Positions 23,081 to 30,303 of a stretch of 42,155 nucleotides of DNA are shown piece by piece. This DNA comes from Mucilaginibacter lacusdianchii. GTDB lineage: Bacteria > Bacteroidota > Bacteroidia > Sphingobacteriales > Sphingobacteriaceae. Position 1 is the stretch's first letter. Every line of letters begins with the position of its first letter. A model generated the notes under the pieces. The model was given only the letters and a program-made list of their open reading frames with translations. It searched no databases and was not told the origin of the DNA. Location: positions 1 to 42,155 of the forward strand of contig NZ_WSRW01000010.1 in NCBI RefSeq assembly GCF_009770985.1, read 5' to 3'. The position numbers and the translations under genes are program-made.

Positions 23081-24775
23081 ATGAAGATGATTAATAAAAT
23101 CGCCGGAGCCGGATTGGGCATGATATTTATAGGTTCATCAGTTTTTGCGCAGAGTCTGAACGACGCCAAGAAAGCTATTGACGCCGAACAATATCAAAAA
23201 GCTAAATCAATGTTGAAAAACCTAACGGTTACACAACCCACTAAAGACGAAAACTTCTTTTATCTGGGTTGGGTTTATTTAGCACAAGACTATCCCGATT
23301 CAGCAAAAGCTGTATTCAATAAAGGTATCGCTGCCAATCCAAAATCAGCCTTAAACTATGCCGGTTTGGGTGCTGTAGCGCACGTAAACAAAGATGCTGC
23401 TGGTGCACAATCTAATTTTACCCAAGCTGTTACTTTGGCTGGTAAAGATACTAAGCCATATGTGTACGTAGCTAAAGGCTACATGCTGGAGCCAGCTGAT
23501 GCTAATTCTGCAATTAATACGATTAACAAAGTATTAAATGACAAAGCAAAAGATCCTGAATTATATATTGCTTTAGGTGACGCTTATCGCTCGCAGTTAA
23601 AAAGCAGCGAGGCTTATAAAGCGTACTCTTCAGCACTTGATTTAGATCCAAAATCGCCATCACCTAAAGTATCAACAGGTGTATTGTGGCGCTTTGCCGA
23701 CAACTTTGCTGATTCTGAAACGCAATTTAAAGAAGCGTTAGCTATCGATCCTAATTTTGGTCCGGCTTACCGCGAGTGGGCAGAAACCGATATCCGTTGG
23801 GCGCGTAAAGTACCTGCTCAGGCATCAGCTAAAGTAAACGAAGCGGTTGAGCAATACCGTAAGTTCTTAAGCTTAACTGATATGTCAGTTGAGTCTCGTA
23901 TCCGTTACGCCGACTTCTTGTACCAAGCTGGTAAATTCAAAGAACTGCAGGAAGAAGCTACTGCTATTTCTAAAATTCCGGGTGCTAACCTGAAAGTATA
24001 CCGTTATATTGCTTATGCTGCTTATGAAAATGGCGATTATGCAACTGGTTTAACTGCCATGAACACCTGGTTATCAAAAGCAGATCCTAAACGTGTTATT
24101 CCTTATGATTACCTGTATTTGGGCCGTTTGCAAATGAAAACTCCTGGTCAGGATTCGGTAGGTATTGCTACTTTGAAAAAAGTGGTAGAAACCGATACTA
24201 CCCAGGCTGATATCTATTCAGATATTGCTAAAACCTTGTACGGTCAAAAAAAATATGCTCAGGCCGGTGATGCTTACCATGCATATGTTACCAAATCCAG
24301 CAAAGCAACTTTAAATGATTACTTCTATGAAGGTATCAGCTACTACTTTGCTTTTTCAGATCAGTATGCGGCATCATTCAAAACAACATCAACTCCAGAT
24401 ACTACTTTATTAGGTAAAGCGGATGCAGCTTTTGCTCACGTAGCAGCTAAAGTTGACAAGCCTAATGCTAACGTTATCTTATATCGTGCCCGTATAGCTG
24501 ACTTACGCGAGCCAAGCCGCGAAACCAGCCAAGGTTTAGCTAAGCCTTTCTACGAGCAGTACATCCAGGTAGTAACTGAAAAAGGTGTTACCGATGCTGA
24601 TAAAAGAAATTTGGGTGAAGCTTATGCTTACTTAGGCAGCTACTACCAGTTTACACAGAAAGATGCTGCTAAGGCAACTGAAAACTTCACTAAAGCAAAA
24701 GAATTTGATCCGTCTAACACAACAGTTCAAAGATTCTTTACACCTAAAAAAGCAGCTACTGGTAAAGGTAAATAA
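23081..24775 (+). CDS. Exported tetratricopeptide-repeat protein
   Basis: A 564-residue protein with a signal peptide (cleavage probably after FAQ at about 24) and TPR-type helix pairs from about 27 onward, seen in the repeated pattern of A..Y..A and AL.LDP.. elements such as AYSSALDLDPKS and FKEALAIDPNF. TPR proteins bind partner proteins. Codon use (GGT, GCT, AAC) suggests strong expression, like exbB. It follows the PstS-like gene by 25 bases and precedes a strong terminator, so it closes the TonB cluster. Confidence 0.9.
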   Translation: MKMINKIAGAGLGMIFIGSSVFAQSLNDAKKAIDAEQYQKAKSMLKNLTVTQPTKDENFFYLGWVYLAQDYPDSAKAVFNKGIAANPKSALNYAGLGAVAHVNKDAAGAQSNFTQAVTLAGKDTKPYVYVAKGYMLEPADANSAINTINKVLNDKAKDPELYIALGDAYRSQLKSSEAYKAYSSALDLDPKSPSPKVSTGVLWRFADNFADSETQFKEALAIDPNFGPAYREWAETDIRWARKVPAQASAKVNEAVEQYRKFLSLTDMSVESRIRYADFLYQAGKFKELQEEATAISKIPGANLKVYRYIAYAAYENGDYATGLTAMNTWLSKADPKRVIPYDYLYLGRLQMKTPGQDSVGIATLKKVVETDTTQADIYSDIAKTLYGQKKYAQAGDAYHAYVTKSSKATLNDYFYEGISYYFAFSDQYAASFKTTSTPDTTLLGKADAAFAHVAAKVDKPNANVILYRARIADLREPSRETSQGLAKPFYEQYIQVVTEKGVTDADKRNLGEAYAYLGSYYQFTQKDAAKATENFTKAKEFDPSNTTVQRFFTPKKAATGKGK

Positions 24776-24797
24776 GCTTTAAATAATATAATTTATA

Positions 24798-24834
24798 AAA
24801 ATGGCCGCCCAATTGGGTGGCCATTTTGTTTTTT
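24798..24834 (+). terminator. Intrinsic terminator of the TonB cluster
   Basis: AAAATGGCCGCCC (24798-24810) pairs with GGGTGGCCATTTT (24815-24827), one wobble pair, loop AATT, followed by GTTTTTT. It separates the TPR gene from nuoA. Confidence 0.93.
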
Positions 24835-24854
24835 AGTCAATAAGTATATATTTG
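24826..24854 (+). promoter_or_regulatory. Promoter of the nuo operon
   Basis: TATATTTG (24847-24854) matches TAnnTTTG exactly, with TTG (24826-24828) 18 bases upstream, inside the preceding terminator. It ends four bases before the nuoA ATG, so the transcript would have almost no leader. Confidence 0.6.
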
Positions 24855-24858
24855 TGAT

Positions 24859-25230
24859 ATGGAAGTACAAAGTTTACCCGTTAATTATCTGCCCATTATC
24901 ATTCAAATGATAGTAGCCGTGGGGTTTGTGGTAACTACTATGTTTGTTACGCATAAAATAGGCCCTAAGCGTCAAACTAAAGATAAGCTGACCCCTTTCG
25001 AGTCTGGCATTGAGGTGGTGGGTAATGCACGTACGCCGGTTTCAATCAAGTACTTTTTGGTGGCTATATTATTCGTACTGTTCGATATTGAAGTAATATT
25101 CATGTATCCGTGGGCAGTAAATTTTAAAACAATGGGTATAGATGGCCTGGTTGAGATGTTTATTTTTATGGCTACCTTATTGTTAGGTTTTGTTTATGTA
25201 CTCCAGAAAGGTGCACTAAACTGGGACTAA
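24859..25230 (+). CDS. nuoA: NADH-quinone oxidoreductase subunit A
   Basis: A 123-residue membrane subunit of complex I (ND3 homologue) with three transmembrane helices at about 12-31, 62-81 and 92-113. The conserved loop TPFESGIEVVGNAR at about 45-58 sits at the quinone-site end of the membrane arm, and carries serine, as in E. coli, rather than the switch cysteine of mitochondria. It opens the nuoA-N run, directly after a promoter and the TonB-cluster terminator. Confidence 0.97.
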   Translation: MEVQSLPVNYLPIIIQMIVAVGFVVTTMFVTHKIGPKRQTKDKLTPFESGIEVVGNARTPVSIKYFLVAILFVLFDIEVIFMYPWAVNFKTMGIDGLVEMFIFMATLLLGFVYVLQKGALNWD

Positions 25231-25243
25231 GTTTAGACACATT

Positions 25244-25267
25244 CTAAATATCATACTAAATATCATA
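25244..25267 (+). repeat. Tandem 12-bp direct repeat in the nuoA-nuoB spacer
   Basis: CTAAATATCATA occurs twice in perfect tandem (25244-25255 and 25256-25267). It lies 65-88 bases upstream of a TAnnTTTG box that precedes nuoB. The spacing of about one helical turn fits a two-site regulator, but a chance duplication is equally possible. Confidence 0.6.
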
Positions 25268-25331
25268 CACTCTATGTTATTTACGTTATAATCATAGATT
25301 TGTAAAAAGCCACTTCCCGTGGTTTATAACC

Positions 25332-25339
25332 TAATTTTG
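25332..25339 (+). promoter_or_regulatory. Candidate internal -7 box before nuoB
   Basis: TAATTTTG matches TAnnTTTG exactly and ends two bases before the nuoB ATG. A small hairpin (GCCAC-ttccc-GTGG, 25304-25322) precedes it. No TTG is at the ideal distance. Confidence 0.35.
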
Positions 25340-25341
25340 TG

Positions 25342-25884
25342 ATGAGTGATATTCAGATAGTTAACGCCCCTCCGGGCGTTGAAGGTTCAGGATTTTTTGC
25401 TACTACGTTAGATAAGGCTATCGGTTTAGCCCGTTCGCATTCGTTGTGGCCCCTTCCATTTGCTACTTCGTGCTGTGGTATCGAGTTTATGGCTACCATG
25501 GGTTCACATTATGATCTTTCCCGCTTTGGTGCTGAACGTTTAAGCTTTTCACCGCGTCAGGCCGATTTGCTGATGGTTATGGGTACTATATCTAAAAAGA
25601 TGGCGCCCGTGCTGCGTCAGGTTTACCTGCAAATGGCCGAACCACGTTGGGTAATGGCCGTGGGTGCCTGCGCATCCAGTGGCGGTATTTTCGATACATA
25701 TTCGGTTTTGCAGGGTATAGATGAGGTTATTCCGGTAGATGTTTATGTACCGGGCTGTCCACCCCGTCCCGAAGGTATCATTGATGGCTTTATGAATATT
25801 CAAAAACTGGTGCAAACCGAATCGCTTCGCCGACGTGACACACCAGAATATCAACAATTATTAGCTAAATACGGAATCCAGTAA
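25342..25884 (+). CDS. nuoB: NADH-quinone oxidoreductase subunit B
   Basis: A 180-residue peripheral subunit holding the terminal 4Fe-4S cluster N2, which passes electrons to quinone. The four ligands are visible: the tandem C44-C45 in TSCCGIEF, C110 in GACASSGG and C139 in VPGCPPRP. The ATG at 25342 is chosen over the GTG directly before it at 25339. It overlaps nuoC by one base, so the two are translationally coupled, while a 111-base spacer separates it from nuoA. Confidence 0.97.
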   Translation: MSDIQIVNAPPGVEGSGFFATTLDKAIGLARSHSLWPLPFATSCCGIEFMATMGSHYDLSRFGAERLSFSPRQADLLMVMGTISKKMAPVLRQVYLQMAEPRWVMAVGACASSGGIFDTYSVLQGIDEVIPVDVYVPGCPPRPEGIIDGFMNIQKLVQTESLRRRDTPEYQQLLAKYGIQ

Positions 25885-26387
25885 TGGGTGCATTAAACAA
25901 CGAAACACTACTTCAGAAAATACAGGAACGATTTCACGAACAGGTAACATTCATAGCCGAGCCATATGGCTTGCTTACTGTTGAAACCAGTCGTGAAAAC
26001 ATCATTGATGTACTATCTTTTTTGAAGGCTGATGCAGAGCTTCAGTTTATCTATTTAACCGATATCACTGCCATTCAATATTCAGAGCAGGAAAAGTCTA
26101 TTGGCGTTATTTATCACCTGCATAGTTTGGTGCATAATGTGCGCATTCGTATCAAGGTTTTTTTGAGCGAACAAGACTTAAATATTCCATCGGCTACGGT
26201 GCTATGGCATGGCGCTAATTGGATGGAACGCGAAACCTATGACTTTTTCGGTGTAAACTTTGACGGCCATCCCGATTTGCGCCGCATTTTAAATGTAGAT
26301 GACATGACTGTATTTCCTATGCGCAAAGAGTACCCGCTGGAAGATCCGAACCGTGTTGACAAAAAAGATTTTTATTTCGGAAGATAA
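25884..26387 (+). CDS. nuoC: NADH-quinone oxidoreductase subunit C
   Basis: A 167-residue 30-kDa-type subunit of the hydrophilic arm with the family signature near the C-terminus: WMERETYDFFGVNFDGHPDL at about 113-132, then RKEYPLEDPNR. It is a separate protein rather than the NuoCD fusion of E. coli. It contacts NuoD and NuoB near the quinone site and carries no cofactor. It starts within the nuoB stop and ends three bases before nuoD. Confidence 0.96.
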   Translation: MGALNNETLLQKIQERFHEQVTFIAEPYGLLTVETSRENIIDVLSFLKADAELQFIYLTDITAIQYSEQEKSIGVIYHLHSLVHNVRIRIKVFLSEQDLNIPSATVLWHGANWMERETYDFFGVNFDGHPDLRRILNVDDMTVFPMRKEYPLEDPNRVDKKDFYFGR

Positions 26388-26390
26388 ACC

Positions 26391-27617
26391 ATGCAGAATT
26401 TTCCATCGATATTAACCAATACACCACAAACAGCCGATCTTAATACCGAGCTGTCTACGCTTAACCTGGGGCCAACACACCCGGCCACGCACGGCGTGTT
26501 CCAAAATGTGTTGCAGCTGGATGGCGAGCGTATTGTAAGTGGTGTATCTACCATTGGCTATATCCATCGCGCGTTTGAAAAAATTGCCGAGCACCGGCCT
26601 TTTTATCAGATTACACCACTTACCGACAGGCTTAACTATTGCTCGGCCCCTATTAACAACATGGGCTGGCACATGACGGTAGAAAAGCTGTTGGGCATTA
26701 CTACGCCTAAGCGTGTAGATTATATGCGTGTCATCATCATGGAACTGGCCCGTATTGCCGACCATATTATTTGTAACGGCGTATTGGGTGTAGATACAGG
26801 TGCCTTCACGGGCTTTTTGTATATGATGGAATACCGCGAAGCAATTTATGAGATTTACGAAGAGGTTTGCGGTTCACGCTTGACTACTAACGTAGGTAGG
26901 CTTGGTGGCTTTGAACGCAACTTTAACGAAATAGCGTTTACCAAAATCCGCAAGTTTTTAGATGATTTTCCAAAAGTGCTGGCTGAATTTGAATCGCTGT
27001 TTAACCGTAACCGCATATTTATTGATCGTACGAAAGGCGTAGCTCCGGTTACTGCCGAAGCAGCTTTGAGCTACAGCTGGAGCGGTCCGATACTGCGTGC
27101 AACCGGAGTAGATTATGATGTACGGGCCATGAACCCATACTCATCGTACGAAGATTTTGATTTTGAAGTGCCAGTAGGTACCACCGGCGACGTATACGAC
27201 CGCTTTTTGGTACGCAACGAGGAAATGAAACAGAGCATGCGCATGATTGAGCAAGCGCTGGAAAAGATAGCTAAAGAAGACCCAACCATATTCCACGCTG
27301 ATGTGCCGGAATTTTACCTGCCGCCAAAAGAAGAAGTGTATAACAATATGGAGGCACTCATTTATCACTTTAAAATTGTAATGGGTGAAATAGAAACTCC
27401 TGTAGGCGAAGTATACCACTCTGTAGAAGGTGCTAATGGCGAACTGGGCTTTTATTTGGTAAATGATGGCGGTCGCTCGCCATACCGTTTGCATTTCCGC
27501 AGGCCAAGCTTTATCAATTACTCTATGTATGCCGATATGAGCCGGGGTATGCTATTATCAGACGCGATTATTAACATGAGTAGTTTAAACGTTATAGCTG
27601 GAGAGTTAGATGCTTAA
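26391..27617 (+). CDS. nuoD: NADH-quinone oxidoreductase subunit D
   Basis: A 408-residue 49-kDa-type subunit, related to hydrogenase large subunits, forming much of the quinone-binding cavity. LGPTHPATHG at about 26-35 contains the histidines facing the quinone headgroup. The family block GRLGGFERNF and the C-terminal DMSRGMLLSDAIINMSSLN are present. The nickel ligands of hydrogenases are absent, as expected. Its stop overlaps the nuoE start by eight bases in ATGCTTAA. Confidence 0.97.
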   Translation: MQNFPSILTNTPQTADLNTELSTLNLGPTHPATHGVFQNVLQLDGERIVSGVSTIGYIHRAFEKIAEHRPFYQITPLTDRLNYCSAPINNMGWHMTVEKLLGITTPKRVDYMRVIIMELARIADHIICNGVLGVDTGAFTGFLYMMEYREAIYEIYEEVCGSRLTTNVGRLGGFERNFNEIAFTKIRKFLDDFPKVLAEFESLFNRNRIFIDRTKGVAPVTAEAALSYSWSGPILRATGVDYDVRAMNPYSSYEDFDFEVPVGTTGDVYDRFLVRNEEMKQSMRMIEQALEKIAKEDPTIFHADVPEFYLPPKEEVYNNMEALIYHFKIVMGEIETPVGEVYHSVEGANGELGFYLVNDGGRSPYRLHFRRPSFINYSMYADMSRGMLLSDAIINMSSLNVIAGELDA

Positions 27618-28134
27618 AGTTGAAGACACCCAAACACCGGTGGAATTCTCACCGGCGCTGTTGAACCAATTTGCAGATTTTGTAAGTCGTTATCCGGCCG
27701 GAAATCAAAAGTCGGCACTGCTGCCAATGTTGCATGCCGTACAGGCAGAGCACGGTTGGTTAAGCGTACCTGCCATGGATAAAGTTGCCGCTTACCTTGG
27801 CATTGAAGCTATTGAGGTTTACGAAGTAGCTACTTTTTACACCATGTACTTTTTACGCCCATCAGGCAAGTATGTACTCGAAGTATGCCGTACCGGCCCT
27901 TGCTGTTTGGTTGGTGCCGAAAAAATTATGGATCATATTGAAAATACCTTGGGCGTAAAAGAAGGCGAAGTAACACCCGATGGCTTGTTTAGTTGGAGAG
28001 GCGTAGAGTGTTTGGCCGCTTGTGGCTTTGGTCCGGTATTGCAAATTGGTCCGGAGTATACTTTTTATGAGAACTTAACGCCTGAATCGGTAGATAAGTT
28101 AATCAGTGATTTAAAAGCAAAGGCTAATAATTAA
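27610..28134 (+). CDS. nuoE: NADH-quinone oxidoreductase subunit E
   Basis: A 174-residue 24-kDa-type subunit with the 2Fe-2S cluster N1a, next to the FMN site. The four ligands are C93 and C98 (CRTGPC) and C134 and C138 (CLAAC). The N-terminal helical bundle runs from about 15 to 80. It overlaps nuoD by eight bases and nuoF by one, so the NADH-input module is tightly coupled. Confidence 0.97.
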   Translation: MLKVEDTQTPVEFSPALLNQFADFVSRYPAGNQKSALLPMLHAVQAEHGWLSVPAMDKVAAYLGIEAIEVYEVATFYTMYFLRPSGKYVLEVCRTGPCCLVGAEKIMDHIENTLGVKEGEVTPDGLFSWRGVECLAACGFGPVLQIGPEYTFYENLTPESVDKLISDLKAKANN

Positions 28135-29495
28135 TGGGACGCAAATTATTACTCGAACATATAAACGTACCTGGCATCAATACTTATGATGTGTATCGCG
28201 CTAAAGGCGGTTATACCTCATTAGAAAAAGCCCTGAAAACTTTGACGCCTGATGAAGTGGTGGAAGAAGTTAAAAAATCAGGCTTGCGTGGCCGTGGCGG
28301 AGCCGGTTTCCCAACCGGGATGAAATGGAGCTTTTTGGCCAAGCCAGAAGGTGTACCACGTTACCTGGTTTGCAACGGCGACGAATCTGAACCCGGTACT
28401 TTTAAAGACCGTTATTTAATGACACACATCCCTCATTTATTGATTGAGGGTATGATTATAGCCAGTTATGCACTGGGTGCTAAAACATCCTACATTTACG
28501 TACGTGGCGAAATGATGCCGCAGATACGCATACTGGAAAAAGCTATAGCCGAAGCCAAAGCAGCCGGTTATTTAGGCCAAAATATTTTAGGCACCGGTTA
28601 CGATCTGGAATTGTATGTGCAACCTGGTGGTGGCGCCTACATCTGCGGAGAAGAAACTGCGCTAATTGAATCATTAGAAGGCAAACGTGGCAACCCGCGT
28701 ATTAAGCCGCCATTTCCGGCTATTGCAGGTTTATATGGCTGCCCAACGGTGGTAAACAATGTTGAGTCTATCGCTGCTACGGTGCCTATTATCCGTGACG
28801 GGGGCGATGAGTACGCTAAAATTGGTATTGGTCGTAGTACCGGCACTAAGCTAATCTCTGCATCGGGTAACTTAAAAAGGCCCGGCGTTTATGAAATTGA
28901 ATTGGGCGTTCCGGTTGAAGAATTTATTTATTCTGATGAATACTGCGGCGGTATTGCTAACGGCAAACGTTTAAAAGCGGTTGTGGCCGGCGGTTCGTCG
29001 GTTCCTATTTTGCCAGCCAACCTTATCCTGAAAACTGCTGCCGGCGATGCTCGCATAATGACTTATGAAGGTCTTTCTGAAGGTGGTTTTGCTACCGGCA
29101 CCATGATGGGATCGGGCGGTTTCATTGCGTTTGACGAAGATCAGTGCATTGTGCGTAATACCTGGAACTTTTCGCGCTTTTACCATCACGAAAGCTGCGG
29201 GCAATGTTCGCCCTGCCGTGAGGGTACGGGTTGGATGGAAAAGGTACTGCACCGTTTAGAGCATGGCCATGGCAAGCTAAGCGACATGGATTTGCTGGTG
29301 GATGTATCTAAGAAGATAGAAGGTAACACCATTTGTCCGCTGGGCGATGCAGCTGCCTGGCCGGTAGCCAGTGCCATACGCCACTTTAGAGACGAATTTG
29401 AGTGGCATGTAACCAACGGAGCTGAAGCCGTAGCCAGAAATTTTGGATTGGCGCATTATGCCGACCCTTTGCCTAAACCCGAGGTTGTAAGTTGA
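28134..29495 (+). CDS. nuoF: NADH-quinone oxidoreductase subunit F
   Basis: A 453-residue 51-kDa-type subunit that binds NADH and FMN and holds cluster N3. The NADH/FMN loop RGRGGAGFPTGMKW is at about 52-65, CNGDESEPGTFKDR follows at 80-93, and the cluster ligands are C355, C358, C361 (ESCGQCSPC) and C401 (NTICPLG). Two unrelated small genes then separate it from nuoG, which is unusual within this otherwise compact run. Confidence 0.97.
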   Translation: MGRKLLLEHINVPGINTYDVYRAKGGYTSLEKALKTLTPDEVVEEVKKSGLRGRGGAGFPTGMKWSFLAKPEGVPRYLVCNGDESEPGTFKDRYLMTHIPHLLIEGMIIASYALGAKTSYIYVRGEMMPQIRILEKAIAEAKAAGYLGQNILGTGYDLELYVQPGGGAYICGEETALIESLEGKRGNPRIKPPFPAIAGLYGCPTVVNNVESIAATVPIIRDGGDEYAKIGIGRSTGTKLISASGNLKRPGVYEIELGVPVEEFIYSDEYCGGIANGKRLKAVVAGGSSVPILPANLILKTAAGDARIMTYEGLSEGGFATGTMMGSGGFIAFDEDQCIVRNTWNFSRFYHHESCGQCSPCREGTGWMEKVLHRLEHGHGKLSDMDLLVDVSKKIEGNTICPLGDAAAWPVASAIRHFRDEFEWHVTNGAEAVARNFGLAHYADPLPKPEVVS

Positions 29496-29515
29496 TAATT
29501 TGGTAGATTGGCGTT

Positions 29516-29542
29516 TTGGGTAACAATATGTTACTATATTTA
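29516..29542 (+). promoter_or_regulatory. Possible internal promoter and operator after nuoF
   Basis: TTG (29516-29518) is followed by TATATTTA (29535-29542), one base off TAnnTTTG, with a 16-base spacer. The spacer contains the inverted repeat GTAAC-aatat-GTTAC (29520-29534). The 76-base gap between nuoF and the next gene is the largest in this part of the operon. Confidence 0.35.
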
Positions 29543-29571
29543 CGATAATCAACCAACAGCATTAATGTATT

Positions 29572-29886
29572 ATGCAAACGCCTAACGATCTGATTGTAAA
29601 ATTTAGCTTTAACCCGGATGACTTTGAAAAGCTGGACGACTTTGAAGAACATCTGGAACGAGCCATTAACTTTCATGGTTTAGGTACATATGAAGGTTAC
29701 GAATTAGAGAGTGAAGTAGGAGAAAACGGCGAGTTTTATATGACCACCACCGATGGCGATTTGTTGTTTAAAACTATAAAACCGCTTTTAGCAGACGCAG
29801 GCTTTTTAAAAGTAGAAAAGCTGGTGCTGCAAAGCAGTGCTGATGAAGGCGAAATTCATCAAATTAAAGAATACCAATTATTATAA
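29572..29886 (+). CDS. Uncharacterised acidic 104-residue protein within the nuo operon
   Basis: A soluble, acidic protein without signal sequence or membrane helix. Notable features are the N-terminal FSFNPDDFEKLDDFEEHLER, the GLGTYEGYELESEVGENGEF segment and a YMTTTDGDLLFKTIKPLL stretch. I recall similar small proteins in unrelated bacteria with a 'YMYGPDADALF' version of the latter, but no function. It follows nuoF by 76 bases and the next gene by six, and so lies on the nuo transcript. It might be an assembly factor or simply a co-expressed passenger. Confidence 0.8.
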   Translation: MQTPNDLIVKFSFNPDDFEKLDDFEEHLERAINFHGLGTYEGYELESEVGENGEFYMTTTDGDLLFKTIKPLLADAGFLKVEKLVLQSSADEGEIHQIKEYQLL

Positions 29887-29892
29887 GCCGCA

Positions 29893-30303
29893 ATGGCGTA
29901 TTTGTTTGTTTACGGAACCCTGTTAAGGGAAATTGGGCACGAAGTGGTGCAAGCTATAGCGGCCAACCTGGAGTTTGGCGATCAGGGGCACTTAAGCGGG
30001 GAGTTATACGATTTAGGAGATTATCCCGCACTGATAGAAACTTCATCGCCTGCAGAAACCGTAAAAGGTGAGGTGTACATGGTAACCGATCCTAACCGTG
30101 TGTTTGGTATGCTGGATGAATATGAAGGTGTAAACGATGAGCCAGCACTGTATAGCCGTGAATTGAAAACGGTTACGCTGGCTAACGGTGGCGAAGTAGA
30201 AAGCTGGGTGTATATATACCAGCAACCACTTGGCGCTGAAAATGAAAAGATTATAAACGGCGATTACCTCGCTTTTTTGAGAAATAAGGTGAATAATGGT
30301 TAA
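29893..30303 (+). CDS. Gamma-glutamylcyclotransferase-like (AIG2/YtfP) protein
   Basis: A 136-residue protein of the AIG2-like gamma-glutamylcyclotransferase fold. The substrate-binding loop VYGTLL is at 6-11, the middle strand block GELYDLGDYPALI at about 36-48, and LDEYEGV at 74-80 supplies the acidic catalytic residues, followed by YSRELKTVTL. Members cyclise gamma-glutamyl groups of amines or peptides to 5-oxoproline; the substrate here is not known. Its stop overlaps the nuoG start by eight bases (ATGGTTAA), so it is translated with nuoG. Confidence 0.88.
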   Translation: MAYLFVYGTLLREIGHEVVQAIAANLEFGDQGHLSGELYDLGDYPALIETSSPAETVKGEVYMVTDPNRVFGMLDEYEGVNDEPALYSRELKTVTLANGGEVESWVYIYQQPLGAENEKIINGDYLAFLRNKVNNG

